Part shown: piece by piece, positions 29,913 to 38,308 of the stretch
Layout of the letters: each line of letters begins with the position of its first letter
Numbering within the stretch: position 1 is the stretch's first letter
Assembly (NCBI GenBank): GCA_017577895.1
Contig: PKQY01000014.1
Coordinates: 1-42,019 of the forward strand
Source of the DNA: Bacillota bacterium
GTDB taxonomy: Bacteria > Bacillota > Bacilli > ZCTH02-B2
Reading direction: 5' to 3'
Length of the DNA: 42,019 bases
Made by a program: the position numbers and the translations under genes
Notes under the pieces: model-generated
What the model saw: only the letters and a program-made list of their open reading frames with translations
Told to the model about the DNA's origin: nothing
The model's database searches: none

Positions 29913-32366
29913 ATGCTCAAACGGGCTGATGCGGTCATCGGTGTCAGATGGTGGGCCAAGGGAATGGAAAAATGGGCCGCCTTGCGGCGGTGGTTGTGGT
30001 TGGACGGGCTGGTTCCCATGTTGGTGGCGGGGGTTTTGTTCGCCCGGGCTGAAATGTTGGGGCAATTTTCGCCGTTTGCGCTCCCCTTTTTCATCGTCGC
30101 TTATTTCTTGTGGCCCCGTCGGTGGCCGTTGGTGGCGTTGGGGATGTTGTTGGGCGCCAGCACGTTGCGGTTGGAACGGGTGACAGCGCTGTTGGCGGGC
30201 ATTGCGCTCGTCTTGTTGCTCGCCCTCGTTTGGCGAAGACGGAAGTTGGGTTGGTTCAAGCTGGCGGTCATCGGTTTTGTGGCCGTGGTCGGCGGCGGTT
30301 TGCTGAGCCGGTTCATGCACGGCAAACTGGCCTTTCCAGACGGGTTGTACGTCGGTGTGGAAGGGGTGTTGGCTGCCGTTTTGGCCATTTTGATGTGGCA
30401 GACGGTGTTGCTCTTGTCGCAGCGCACCGACAAAACATTGCGACAGGAAGAGATGATTTGTCTCGTCATCCTGTTAGCTTCGGCAGTGACCGGCACCATG
30501 GGTTGGACGGTCAGCGGGTTGACGGTGAGCATGATTTTGGCCCAGTGGCTGGTGGCGGTGTTTGCCTTTGCGGCCGGCGGCGGATTGGGGGCCGCCGTCG
30601 GAGTGGTGACGGGATTGGTGATCGGGTTGGCCAGCGGGACGATGCTGGAGATCAGCATGTTGGCCTTTGCCGGGCTGTTGGGCGGCATGCTCAAATACGG
30701 CGGCCGGGTGTCGACGGCCATCGGGGTGTTTTTGGGCGCTACGATTTTTGCCCTCATCTTGGAGCAGCCGGAGTGGCTGTTTTTGCGCATGTTGGAAACG
30801 GCTTTGGCCATCGTCCTGTTTTTGCTCCTGCCGGGCGAGTGGATGCGCCGGTTGTCCGCCCGCATTCCCGGGACGTTGGATCATTGGCGGGAGGAGCAGC
30901 GGTATGTGCAGCGGGTGCGCGAAGTGACCGCCCAGCGGGTGCGGAATTTTGCGCGCTTGTTTGAGCGGCTTTCTTCCATCTTTTTGCAGGAACGCGTCCC
31001 CCGCGCCCGGCAAGAAGAACACATCATGAACGAATTTATGAACGACGTCGTCTCCCGCGTGTGCGGCCAGTGTGCCCATCGAAAACGCTGTTGGGATGAG
31101 CCGTCGTACATGACGGTGCAAATGTTGACCGACATGTTGGCCCAAGTGGAAGCGGCCGGAGGGCAACGCATCCGGACCGACGCCGCCTGGCGGAAACATT
31201 GCGTCAAACCGGAGGTGCTCATCCGGGAAATGCGGGCGCAATACCCCCTCTTGGCCAAAGATTTGCAATGGCGGCAACAACTGGCCGACAGCCGCCGGCT
31301 GGTGGCGGATCAGTTGCGGGGGCTGGCAGAGGTGATGGAGAAGTTTGCCCGGGATATTGAACGGGAAGTGGCGGAAATGTCGGTGCAAGAGGCGCAAATT
31401 AAAGAAGCGCTGGCCGAGTTGGGACTGTCCATCCGCGACGTGCAGGTGTATTCCTTGGAGGAAGGGCACGTGTACATTGAAGTGACGCAACACAGCCCTT
31501 ACGGCAAAGAAGAATGTGAGCGGTTGGTGGCGCCGATGTTGGCCGGCTTGTTGGGGGAACCCATTGCCGTCAAAGAAGAGGCGGTAGTCGTGGCGGAAGA
31601 CGGCACGACGACCGTGCCGCTCGTTTCGGACCGGCGTTTTGACGTGCAGACGGGGGTGGCCCATGCCGCCAAGGGCGGCGGCCTCGTCTCGGGCGACAGT
31701 TTCCGCATTATGGAGCTGGGACCGCGGCAAGTGGTGATGGCCATCAGCGACGGGATGGGCAACGGCGAGCGGGCCCGCCGGGAAAGCCAAGCGGCCGTCG
31801 AGTTGTTGCAGGAATTGTTGCGTTCCGGTTTTGACGAACAATTGGCCATTCAGACCATCAACGCGGTCTTGCGGCTTCGCAGCAGCGATGAGATGTACGC
31901 CACCATCGATCTGGCCATGCTCGATTTGTTCGACGGCCGCGTCAAGTTTCTCAAGGTCGGGTCCACGCCGACGTTCATCAAGCGGGGGAAACAAGTGTGG
32001 ACCATCCATTCGGACACTCCGCCGCTGGGCATTCTCCAAGAGTTGCCCCTGGATGGCAGCAGTCGGCAGTTGCGGCCCGGGGACATCTTGATCATGATGA
32101 GCGACGGTTTGCTGACCGCTTCCGAACCGATCCAGGATGCGGAGCGTTGGATGCGCCGGGTCATTCGCGACATCCAAACCGACGATCCGCAAGCGTTTGC
32201 CGATTTGCTGCTGGAGCATGTAGTGCGGCAGCAAAAAGGGGAGATTGCCGACGATATGACGGTCATCGTGGCCCGCATCACCCAATCTCAGCCCGAATGG
32301 GCGACGATTCAGCTGCCGATACACCAAAAAACATGGTTTCAGCGGCCGCAAATGTTGCACGGCTGA
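29913..32366 (+). CDS. spoIIE: Stage II sporulation phosphatase SpoIIE
   Basis: A 817-residue SpoIIE. Residues about 30-315 contain some ten hydrophobic helices, the middle region holds a cysteine motif CGQCAHRKRCW, and the PP2C domain fills about 580-810 with HAAKGGGLVSGDSF, SDGMGNGERA (near 610), KVGSTPTFIKRG, MSDGLL and DDMTVIVARI. It dephosphorylates SpoIIAA to release sigma-F and takes part in polar septation. ATG 29913 follows AAAGGGTGAGGAGG. ATG 29859 overlaps the -10 and is excluded. Confidence 0.97.
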   Translation: MLKRADAVIGVRWWAKGMEKWAALRRWLWLDGLVPMLVAGVLFARAEMLGQFSPFALPFFIVAYFLWPRRWPLVALGMLLGASTLRLERVTALLAGIALVLLLALVWRRRKLGWFKLAVIGFVAVVGGGLLSRFMHGKLAFPDGLYVGVEGVLAAVLAILMWQTVLLLSQRTDKTLRQEEMICLVILLASAVTGTMGWTVSGLTVSMILAQWLVAVFAFAAGGGLGAAVGVVTGLVIGLASGTMLEISMLAFAGLLGGMLKYGGRVSTAIGVFLGATIFALILEQPEWLFLRMLETALAIVLFLLLPGEWMRRLSARIPGTLDHWREEQRYVQRVREVTAQRVRNFARLFERLSSIFLQERVPRARQEEHIMNEFMNDVVSRVCGQCAHRKRCWDEPSYMTVQMLTDMLAQVEAAGGQRIRTDAAWRKHCVKPEVLIREMRAQYPLLAKDLQWRQQLADSRRLVADQLRGLAEVMEKFARDIEREVAEMSVQEAQIKEALAELGLSIRDVQVYSLEEGHVYIEVTQHSPYGKEECERLVAPMLAGLLGEPIAVKEEAVVVAEDGTTTVPLVSDRRFDVQTGVAHAAKGGGLVSGDSFRIMELGPRQVVMAISDGMGNGERARRESQAAVELLQELLRSGFDEQLAIQTINAVLRLRSSDEMYATIDLAMLDLFDGRVKFLKVGSTPTFIKRGKQVWTIHSDTPPLGILQELPLDGSSRQLRPGDILIMMSDGLLTASEPIQDAERWMRRVIRDIQTDDPQAFADLLLEHVVRQQKGEIADDMTVIVARITQSQPEWATIQLPIHQKTWFQRPQMLHG

Positions 32367-32370
32367 GTTT

Positions 32371-32400
32371 TTGCAATCTCCGATTTTCCCCTGATATAAT
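32371..32400 (+). promoter_or_regulatory. Sigma-A promoter of tilS-hpt
   Basis: TTGCAA (32371-32376), an 18-bp spacer and consensus TATAAT (32395-32400) just after the spoIIE stop. Expected transcription start is near 32407, which rules out ATG 32405 as the tilS start. Confidence 0.72.
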
Positions 32401-32443
32401 GAGGATGAATTTGGCGATGAAGCTGGGGGATATGGGGTTCGGC

Positions 32444-33919
32444 ATGTTGCGGCGAATGCGAGAATACATCCGGGAGCACGGCATGATCCGCCCCGGCGAA
32501 GGGGTGTTGGTCGCTGTCTCCGGCGGAGTCGATTCGTGTGTGTTGCTGGACTGCCTGGTCCGTCTGCGGCATGATCTGGCTTGCCAACTTTGGGTGGCCC
32601 ACATGAACCATCAGTTGCGGGGCGAGGAGGCCGACGCCGATGCCCGCTTCGTGCGGGAATTGGCGGCAGAATATGGCCTCCCGTTGGTGGAAGAGTCCCG
32701 GGATGTGGCCCGCTTTGCCCGGGAACGGCGCATCGGAATTGAAGTGTCGGGGCGCCAGCTCCGATACGAATTTTTTTTGCGCGCTGCCCGCCAAACCGGT
32801 TGTCAAGCGGTGGCGGTCGGCCATCACGCCGACGATCAGGTGGAAACGGTGCTGTGGCGGCTGGTGCGCGGCAGCGGGAGCGGGGGATTGCGGGGGATGG
32901 CACCGGTTCGCCCGTTGGCCGAACGGCGGCTCATCCGTCCGCTGTTGCCTTTTTCTCGCGCCGAGATCGAGGCGTATGCCCGCGAGCGCCAGCTTCGTTA
33001 TCGGACGGACCACACGAATCATTCCCTGGAGTACACCCGGAACCGGATTCGCCACGAATTGTTGCCCCTATTGACCACGTACAATCCCCAGATCAAGGAA
33101 CGATTGCTGGGGTTGGCAGAACAACTCGGCCGGGAAGACGATCTGTTGCAACGGGAGGCGCAACAGTGGCTGGACCAGTGGTGGCGGCCGGGTTCGCCGG
33201 ACGCGGGGACGGGGGCCGAATTGCCGCTGTCGGCCTTTCGTGCCCTTCATCCGGCTTTACAATGGCGAGTCGGTAAACTAATATTAGAATATCTTTTGGA
33301 GGCGCAAGAAGTCCGTCGGGTGCACGTCGCCGATTTGCACAAAATGGCGACGTCCGCACAACCGGGTGCCGTCTTGCATTTGCCCCAAGGATGGGTCGCC
33401 CGGCGGACGGCGGAGGCCATCCGGTTTGAAAAGGCGCCGCAGCCAGCGGCGACGCCGGATTATACATATCCCTTTGTGGAAGGCGGCACGTTGTTTGTAC
33501 CGGAAGCGGGCGTGACGTTATACGTGGAGCGTTTGCCGTACCGGCCTCGGGCGACGCATCGCTTGCAAGCATTGTTTGATGCGCGCACGTTTCCGAGCCG
33601 GGATGTGGTCATCCGCAACCGGCGTCCTGGCGATTGGATGCGGCTGGAGGCAAAACGCGGCAATGAACGGCAGACGTTTACGAAAAAAGTGAAAGCGTTG
33701 ATGAACGAAGCCAAATGGTCCCATGAACAGCGCTGGCAGACTCCGCTGTTGGCGTTGGGGGATGAAGTGCTCTGGGTGCCGGGTTTGCGGCAAAGCGTCC
33801 GCTTTCGCGTCACCGAAGAAACAAAAGACGTTTGGTCGGTCGTGTTGAAAGAAGGACATCGAGGAGGAAACCATGGAGCAGGATATTCAGAGAATTTTGT
33901 TGACGGCGGAGGAGATTGA
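32444..33919 (+). CDS. tilS: tRNA(Ile)-lysidine synthase
   Basis: A 491-residue TilS that converts C34 of tRNA-Ile(CAU) to lysidine. The N-type ATP pyrophosphatase loop is SGGVDS (26-31), with V where most TilS proteins have P; HMNHQLRGEEAD, GHHADDQVET and TRNRIRHELLP follow. The C-terminal RRPGDWMRLEAKRG domain is present. ATG 32444 is chosen from five nearby in-frame ATGs (32405, 32417, 32432, 32444, 32456) as giving the usual N-terminus MLRRMREYI. The end overlaps hpt by 47 nt. Confidence 0.94.
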   Translation: MLRRMREYIREHGMIRPGEGVLVAVSGGVDSCVLLDCLVRLRHDLACQLWVAHMNHQLRGEEADADARFVRELAAEYGLPLVEESRDVARFARERRIGIEVSGRQLRYEFFLRAARQTGCQAVAVGHHADDQVETVLWRLVRGSGSGGLRGMAPVRPLAERRLIRPLLPFSRAEIEAYARERQLRYRTDHTNHSLEYTRNRIRHELLPLLTTYNPQIKERLLGLAEQLGREDDLLQREAQQWLDQWWRPGSPDAGTGAELPLSAFRALHPALQWRVGKLILEYLLEAQEVRRVHVADLHKMATSAQPGAVLHLPQGWVARRTAEAIRFEKAPQPAATPDYTYPFVEGGTLFVPEAGVTLYVERLPYRPRATHRLQALFDARTFPSRDVVIRNRRPGDWMRLEAKRGNERQTFTKKVKALMNEAKWSHEQRWQTPLLALGDEVLWVPGLRQSVRFRVTEETKDVWSVVLKEGHRGGNHGAGYSENFVDGGGD

Positions 33920-34415
33920 AGCCAAGGTCGCCCAATTGGCCGACGAAATTCGTCGCGACTACGAAGGGCTCAATCCGTTGGTCATCGGGGTGTTGAAAGG
34001 CGCCGTATTTTTTATGGCCGATTTGCTTAAGCGGTTGCCCATTCCGTGTGAAATGGACTTTATGGCGGTGTCCAGTTACGGGGCTTCCACCAAAACGTCG
34101 GGCGTCGTGAAGATCGTCAAAGATCTCGACCACCCGGTGGAAGGCCGGCACGTCCTGTTGGTGGAAGATGTGGTCGATTCCGGATTGACGTTGAAATATT
34201 TGCTGGACTTGCTCAAGCGGCGGAACGCCCTGTCGGTCAAAGTCGTCGCCTTGCTCGACAAGCCGGAAGGGCGGATGGTGCAGATCGAACCGGACTATTG
34301 CGGGTTTGTGATGCCGAACGAGTTTCTCGTCGGCTACGGTTTGGATTACGCAGAGCGGTATCGGAACCTCCCCTACATCGGTGTGCTGCGGCCCGAAGTG
34401 TACCGCGAGGGTTAA
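33873..34415 (+). CDS. hpt: Hypoxanthine phosphoribosyltransferase
   Basis: A 180-residue purine salvage enzyme making IMP or GMP from base and PRPP. It has GVLKGAVFFMADL, the flexible loop MAVSSYGASTKTSG and the PRPP loop VLLVEDVVDSGLTLKYL, followed by VALLDKPEGR. ATG 33873 has GAGGAGGAAA directly upstream and lies inside the tilS 3' end, so the pair is coupled; tilS-hpt-ftsH is a conserved order. Confidence 0.97.
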   Translation: MEQDIQRILLTAEEIEAKVAQLADEIRRDYEGLNPLVIGVLKGAVFFMADLLKRLPIPCEMDFMAVSSYGASTKTSGVVKIVKDLDHPVEGRHVLLVEDVVDSGLTLKYLLDLLKRRNALSVKVVALLDKPEGRMVQIEPDYCGFVMPNEFLVGYGLDYAERYRNLPYIGVLRPEVYREG

Positions 34416-34416
34416 G

Positions 34417-34446
34417 TTGTAGCAGCCTTTTGTGTTATGATAAAAT
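34417..34446 (+). promoter_or_regulatory. Sigma-A promoter of ftsH
   Basis: TTGTAG (34417-34422), an 18-bp spacer and TAAAAT (34441-34446), 30 bp before the ftsH ATG. Confidence 0.6.
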
Positions 34447-34476
34447 GAATGCTGGCTTTTTGAGAGGAGGGCGTGC

Positions 34477-36435
34477 ATGAACCGCTTTGCGAAAAGCATT
34501 ATTATATATTTGTTACTATTTCTTGTCGTCATTGGCATATTTGAAGCGTTCAACACGTCCGGTACGACGACCAAGACGATTACATATACGGAGTTTCGTA
34601 ACGCCCTGGCGGAAGGCCGGGTGGCGGAAGTGCTCGTTCGGCCGGACGGTTTGACATACCGGATTGAAGGCCGCTTCGTCGGGGACAATGCGACGACGTT
34701 TGTCACCCAAGCGCCCTTCAGCGACATGGTCATTCAACAGCTGGAAGCGGCGGAAGTGCCCAAACAAGTGTTTGCACCGGAAGAAGGGCCTTCCATCTGG
34801 GTGACGTTGTTGACGTCTTTTGTGCCTTTTTTGCTTTTATTTGCCCTGTTGTTTTTCTTGATGAACCAGGCCCAAGGCGGCGGCAACCGGGTGATGAATT
34901 TCGGCAAAAGCCGCGCCCGGATGGTGCAAGATGACAAAAAGAAAGTGACGTTCAAAGACGTGGCCGGAGCCGACGAGGAAAAGGCTGAACTAGAAGAAAT
35001 CGTCGCTTTTCTTAAAGATCCGCGGAAATTTGTCGCCCTCGGGGCCCGCATTCCAAAAGGGGTGTTGTTGGTCGGCCCGCCCGGAACCGGGAAAACGTTG
35101 TTGGCCCGAGCCGTGGCCGGCGAAGCGGGCGTTCCGTTTTTTTCCATCAGCGGTTCCGACTTTGTCGAGATGTTTGTCGGGGTCGGCGCTTCGCGGGTGC
35201 GGGACTTGTTTGAAACGGCCAAGAAAAACGCGCCCTGTATCATTTTCATCGACGAAATCGACGCCGTGGGACGGCAGCGGGGTGCCGGACTCGGCGGCGG
35301 TCATGACGAGCGGGAGCAGACGTTAAACCAGCTGTTGGTGGAGATGGACGGCTTCAACTCCAACGAGGGGATCATCATCATCGCCGCCACCAACCGGCCG
35401 GATATCCTCGACCCGGCCTTGCTCCGCCCGGGCCGGTTCGACCGGCAGATCACGGTGGATCGGCCGGACGTCAAAGGGCGGGAAGAAGTGTTGAAGGTTC
35501 ATGCACGCAACAAACCGTTGGGTGAAGACGTCGATTTGAAAGTGCTGGCCCGCCGGACGACCGGATTTACCGGCGCCGATTTGGAGAACGTGTTGAACGA
35601 GGCTGCGCTGTTGGCTGCGCGGAAAAACAAAAAGCAGATCAACATGGCGGAAGTGGATGAAGCCATCGACCGGGTCATCGCCGGGCCGGAAAAGCGGAGC
35701 CGGGTCATCAGCGAGGAAGAACGGAAACTGGTGGCGTACCACGAAGCGGGTCACGCCATCGTCGGGCTGTATTTGGAACACGCCGATACAGTGCACAAAG
35801 TGACCATCATCCCGCGGGGAAGTGCCGGCGGCTATACGGTGATGCTGCCCAAGGAAGACCGGTATTTCATGCGAAAAAGCGAGCTGATGGAGCGCATTAC
35901 CGGACTGTTGGGCGGGCGCGTGGCGGAAGAGTTGGTGTTTGGCGATGTCAGCACCGGTGCCCACAACGATTTTGAACGGGCCACCGAAATTGCCCGGCGG
36001 ATGGTCACCGAGTTCGGAATGAGCGAAAAATTGGGTCCCATGCAGTTCGGTCGCGGCCAGGGCGAGGTGTTTCTCGGCCGGGACTTTGCCCGGGAGCGCA
36101 ATTACAGCGACAAAGTGGCCTATGAAATCGACCAAGAAATTCGCCATATCATTCAGACGTGTTACGAACGCTGCAAACAGTTGCTCACTGAACATTACGA
36201 CGAACTGGAGTTGTTGGCCCAGACATTGTTAGAGAAAGAAACGTTGGATGAACATGAAATCAAAACCTTGATTAAGACCGGAAAGTTGCCGGAACAGGAC
36301 GCGGACAAAAAAGAGGTCAAACTGCAAATCCACGGCAAGCCGGACATGGAAACCAAACCGGAAACGCCGGATGCGTCGCAAGACAAGCCAGCCAACCCGT
36401 CGGATAAAGAGACGCCGGAAGACGATGGGCGTTAA
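34477..36435 (+). CDS. ftsH: ATP-dependent zinc metalloprotease FtsH
   Basis: A 652-residue membrane AAA+ protease. Two membrane helices (about 7-24 and 107-127) flank an external domain; then Walker A GPPGTGKT (202-209), Walker B IIFIDEIDAVG, the FVEMFVGVGASRVR pore region, the second region of homology ending RPGRFDRQI and the zinc site HEAGH (422-426). It degrades membrane and regulatory proteins and affects sporulation in B. subtilis. The C-terminal 40 residues are hydrophilic and low-complexity. GAGGAGGG precedes the ATG. Confidence 0.97.
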   Translation: MNRFAKSIIIYLLLFLVVIGIFEAFNTSGTTTKTITYTEFRNALAEGRVAEVLVRPDGLTYRIEGRFVGDNATTFVTQAPFSDMVIQQLEAAEVPKQVFAPEEGPSIWVTLLTSFVPFLLLFALLFFLMNQAQGGGNRVMNFGKSRARMVQDDKKKVTFKDVAGADEEKAELEEIVAFLKDPRKFVALGARIPKGVLLVGPPGTGKTLLARAVAGEAGVPFFSISGSDFVEMFVGVGASRVRDLFETAKKNAPCIIFIDEIDAVGRQRGAGLGGGHDEREQTLNQLLVEMDGFNSNEGIIIIAATNRPDILDPALLRPGRFDRQITVDRPDVKGREEVLKVHARNKPLGEDVDLKVLARRTTGFTGADLENVLNEAALLAARKNKKQINMAEVDEAIDRVIAGPEKRSRVISEEERKLVAYHEAGHAIVGLYLEHADTVHKVTIIPRGSAGGYTVMLPKEDRYFMRKSELMERITGLLGGRVAEELVFGDVSTGAHNDFERATEIARRMVTEFGMSEKLGPMQFGRGQGEVFLGRDFARERNYSDKVAYEIDQEIRHIIQTCYERCKQLLTEHYDELELLAQTLLEKETLDEHEIKTLIKTGKLPEQDADKKEVKLQIHGKPDMETKPETPDASQDKPANPSDKETPEDDGR

Positions 36436-36476
36436 GCGCGTCGAGCGGCGAACCGATGCTTGCGGTGTGGTTGATT

Positions 36477-36499
36477 CCCTGCCTGATGGGCAGGGTTTT
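36477..36499 (+). terminator. Terminator between ftsH and coaX
   Basis: CCCTGCC (36477-36483) and GGCAGGG (36489-36495) with a 5-nt loop, then TTTT. Confidence 0.75.
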
Positions 36500-36552
36500 G
36501 CTTATTGTATGCGTTTTACAAAGTTGACGTTTGGCGAAAGGGGGAGAACCGG

Positions 36553-37353
36553 TTGGATTTGGTCATCGATGTCGGCAATACGAACATCGTCTTCGGTGTC
36601 TATCAACAAGAGCAATTGCTCCACGCTTGGCGGGCGGCGACGGATCGGAACAAGACTGAAGATGAATACGGCATGTTGCTGAAGTGGTACTTGCAGGACG
36701 TCGGCCTGACGCTGGAGCAAATTTCGGACGTCATCATTTCGTCCGTCGTGCCGCCCGTGGCCCAGTCGTTGAGCCGCATGTGCGAGCGCTATTTGCACGT
36801 GCAACCGATGATTGTCGGGCCTGGAGTGAAGACCGGGCTCAACGTGCGGACGGAAAACCCCCGGGAGGTCGGGGCAGACCGCATCGTCAATGCCGTGGCG
36901 GCCATCGCCCTGTACGGTCCGCCGCTCATCATCGTCGATTTCGGTACGGCGACGACGTTTTGTGCCGTCAATGCCAAAGGGGAGTACTTGGGCGGGGTCA
37001 TCGCGCCGGGAATTCAAATTTCGACGGAAGCCCTCTATGCCCGGACCGCCAAGTTGCCCCGGGTGGAGCTCGTCACGCCGGAGCGGGTCATCGGCAAAAA
37101 CACTGTGGCCTCCATTCAGTCAGGGATTTTGTACGGCTTTGTCGGCCAAGTGGACGGCATCGTCCGGCACATGAAACAGGAAATGATTCGCTTTGGGGAG
37201 GTGCCTCACGGTACCCACATCAAAGTGGTGGCCACCGGCGGCCTGGCCGACTGGGTGGCCAGCAAGTCGGAGACCATTGAAGTCGTCAACGGGTTGTTGA
37301 CTTTGGAAGGTTTATCCCTTATATTACGGCGGAACCGTCCACATTCCCGATAA
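36553..37353 (+). CDS. coaX: Type III pantothenate kinase
   Basis: A 266-residue CoaX, the ATP-dependent first step of CoA synthesis. DLVIDVGNTNIVFGVY at the N-terminus, the ENPREVGADRIVNAVAA region and IIVDFGTATTF are the family signatures of the ASKHA fold. The start is TTG 36553, giving the usual MDLVIDVGNTN, about 6 nt after AAAGGGGGA; ATG 36505 would add an unrelated segment. It precedes hslO, as in B. subtilis. Confidence 0.96.
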   Translation: MDLVIDVGNTNIVFGVYQQEQLLHAWRAATDRNKTEDEYGMLLKWYLQDVGLTLEQISDVIISSVVPPVAQSLSRMCERYLHVQPMIVGPGVKTGLNVRTENPREVGADRIVNAVAAIALYGPPLIIVDFGTATTFCAVNAKGEYLGGVIAPGIQISTEALYARTAKLPRVELVTPERVIGKNTVASIQSGILYGFVGQVDGIVRHMKQEMIRFGEVPHGTHIKVVATGGLADWVASKSETIEVVNGLLTLEGLSLILRRNRPHSR

Positions 37354-37396
37354 TGGGTCGACGTTCACGATAGTCTTGTTTTGAAGGAGAGGGAAG

Positions 37397-38278
37397 ATGC
37401 AACCAGACCAACTGGCCAGAGGGACGGCTTATGACGGGCAAATTCGCATCTTTGCGGCGGTGTCCACCGGTTTGGTCGGGCAGTTGCAGCGCCGTCATCA
37501 ACTGTGGCCGGTGGCGACCGCCGCGTTAGGGCGAACGGTGACGGTCACGGCCATGATGGGTTTGATGCAGGATGAAGGGAAAGTGATGGTCCAGGTGCAG
37601 GGCGACGGGCCGCTGGGGCAAATCATGGCCGATGCCGACGCAGAAGGACATGCCCGCGGCTACGTCCAGCATCCCCACGTCCATCGGCCGTTGAACGATC
37701 AGGGCAAATTGGATGTCGCCGGGGCGGTGGGTTCTGGTTTTCTCTATGTTTTGAAAGACTTCGGTACCGGCGAGCCGTATCGCGGCAGCGTCCCTCTCGT
37801 CTCCGGTGAAATCGGGGAAGACTTCACCTATTATTTTACCGTGTCGGAACAGATCCCTTCTGCGGTGGGGGTCGGGGTGTTGGTCAATCCCGATTTGTCG
37901 GTGCAGGCGGCCGGGGGGTGGATCATCCAACGGTTGCCCGGCGCCGACGATGAAGTGGTGGAACGCGTCATTGAACGGGTCGGCCAGCTGCCGCCGGTTT
38001 CGTCAATGGTGGCGGAAGGCATCGGTGCCGAACAATTGTTGGAACGGGTGGCTGGCCCAGAAGGCAAACCGTGCGTGCATCAAGTGGTGCCTTTGACGTT
38101 TTTCTGCACCTGTTCTCGGCAGCGGGTGCAGGGTATGTTGCGGGCGCTCGGACGGGACGAAGTGCAGTCCATCTTGCAAGAGCAGGGGATGGCGGAGATC
38201 CATTGCCATTTTTGCAACGAACGGTATGTCTTTGACAAAGAAGAACTGGAGCAGTTCTTGGCTGAGTGGAACGAATGA
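37397..38278 (+). CDS. hslO: Redox-regulated chaperone Hsp33
   Basis: A 293-residue Hsp33 holdase activated by oxidation. The N-terminal substrate-binding domain begins with RGTAYDGQIRIFA; the C-terminal zinc switch has CxC in FFCTCSRQRV and CxxC in IHCHFCNERYVF. ATG 37397 follows AAGGAGAGGGAAG. The gene is 43 nt after coaX. Confidence 0.96.
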   Translation: MQPDQLARGTAYDGQIRIFAAVSTGLVGQLQRRHQLWPVATAALGRTVTVTAMMGLMQDEGKVMVQVQGDGPLGQIMADADAEGHARGYVQHPHVHRPLNDQGKLDVAGAVGSGFLYVLKDFGTGEPYRGSVPLVSGEIGEDFTYYFTVSEQIPSAVGVGVLVNPDLSVQAAGGWIIQRLPGADDEVVERVIERVGQLPPVSSMVAEGIGAEQLLERVAGPEGKPCVHQVVPLTFFCTCSRQRVQGMLRALGRDEVQSILQEQGMAEIHCHFCNERYVFDKEELEQFLAEWNE

Positions 38279-38308
38279 TGCAACGTTGTACATAGGGGTG
38301 AAACGAGA

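Noticed and set aside
30474..32903. 809-codon open frame on the minus strand
   Set aside because: It lies opposite spoIIE and tilS, both unmistakable. Its product is rich in His, Arg, Gln and Pro, matches no family I know, and spans a gene boundary and a promoter.
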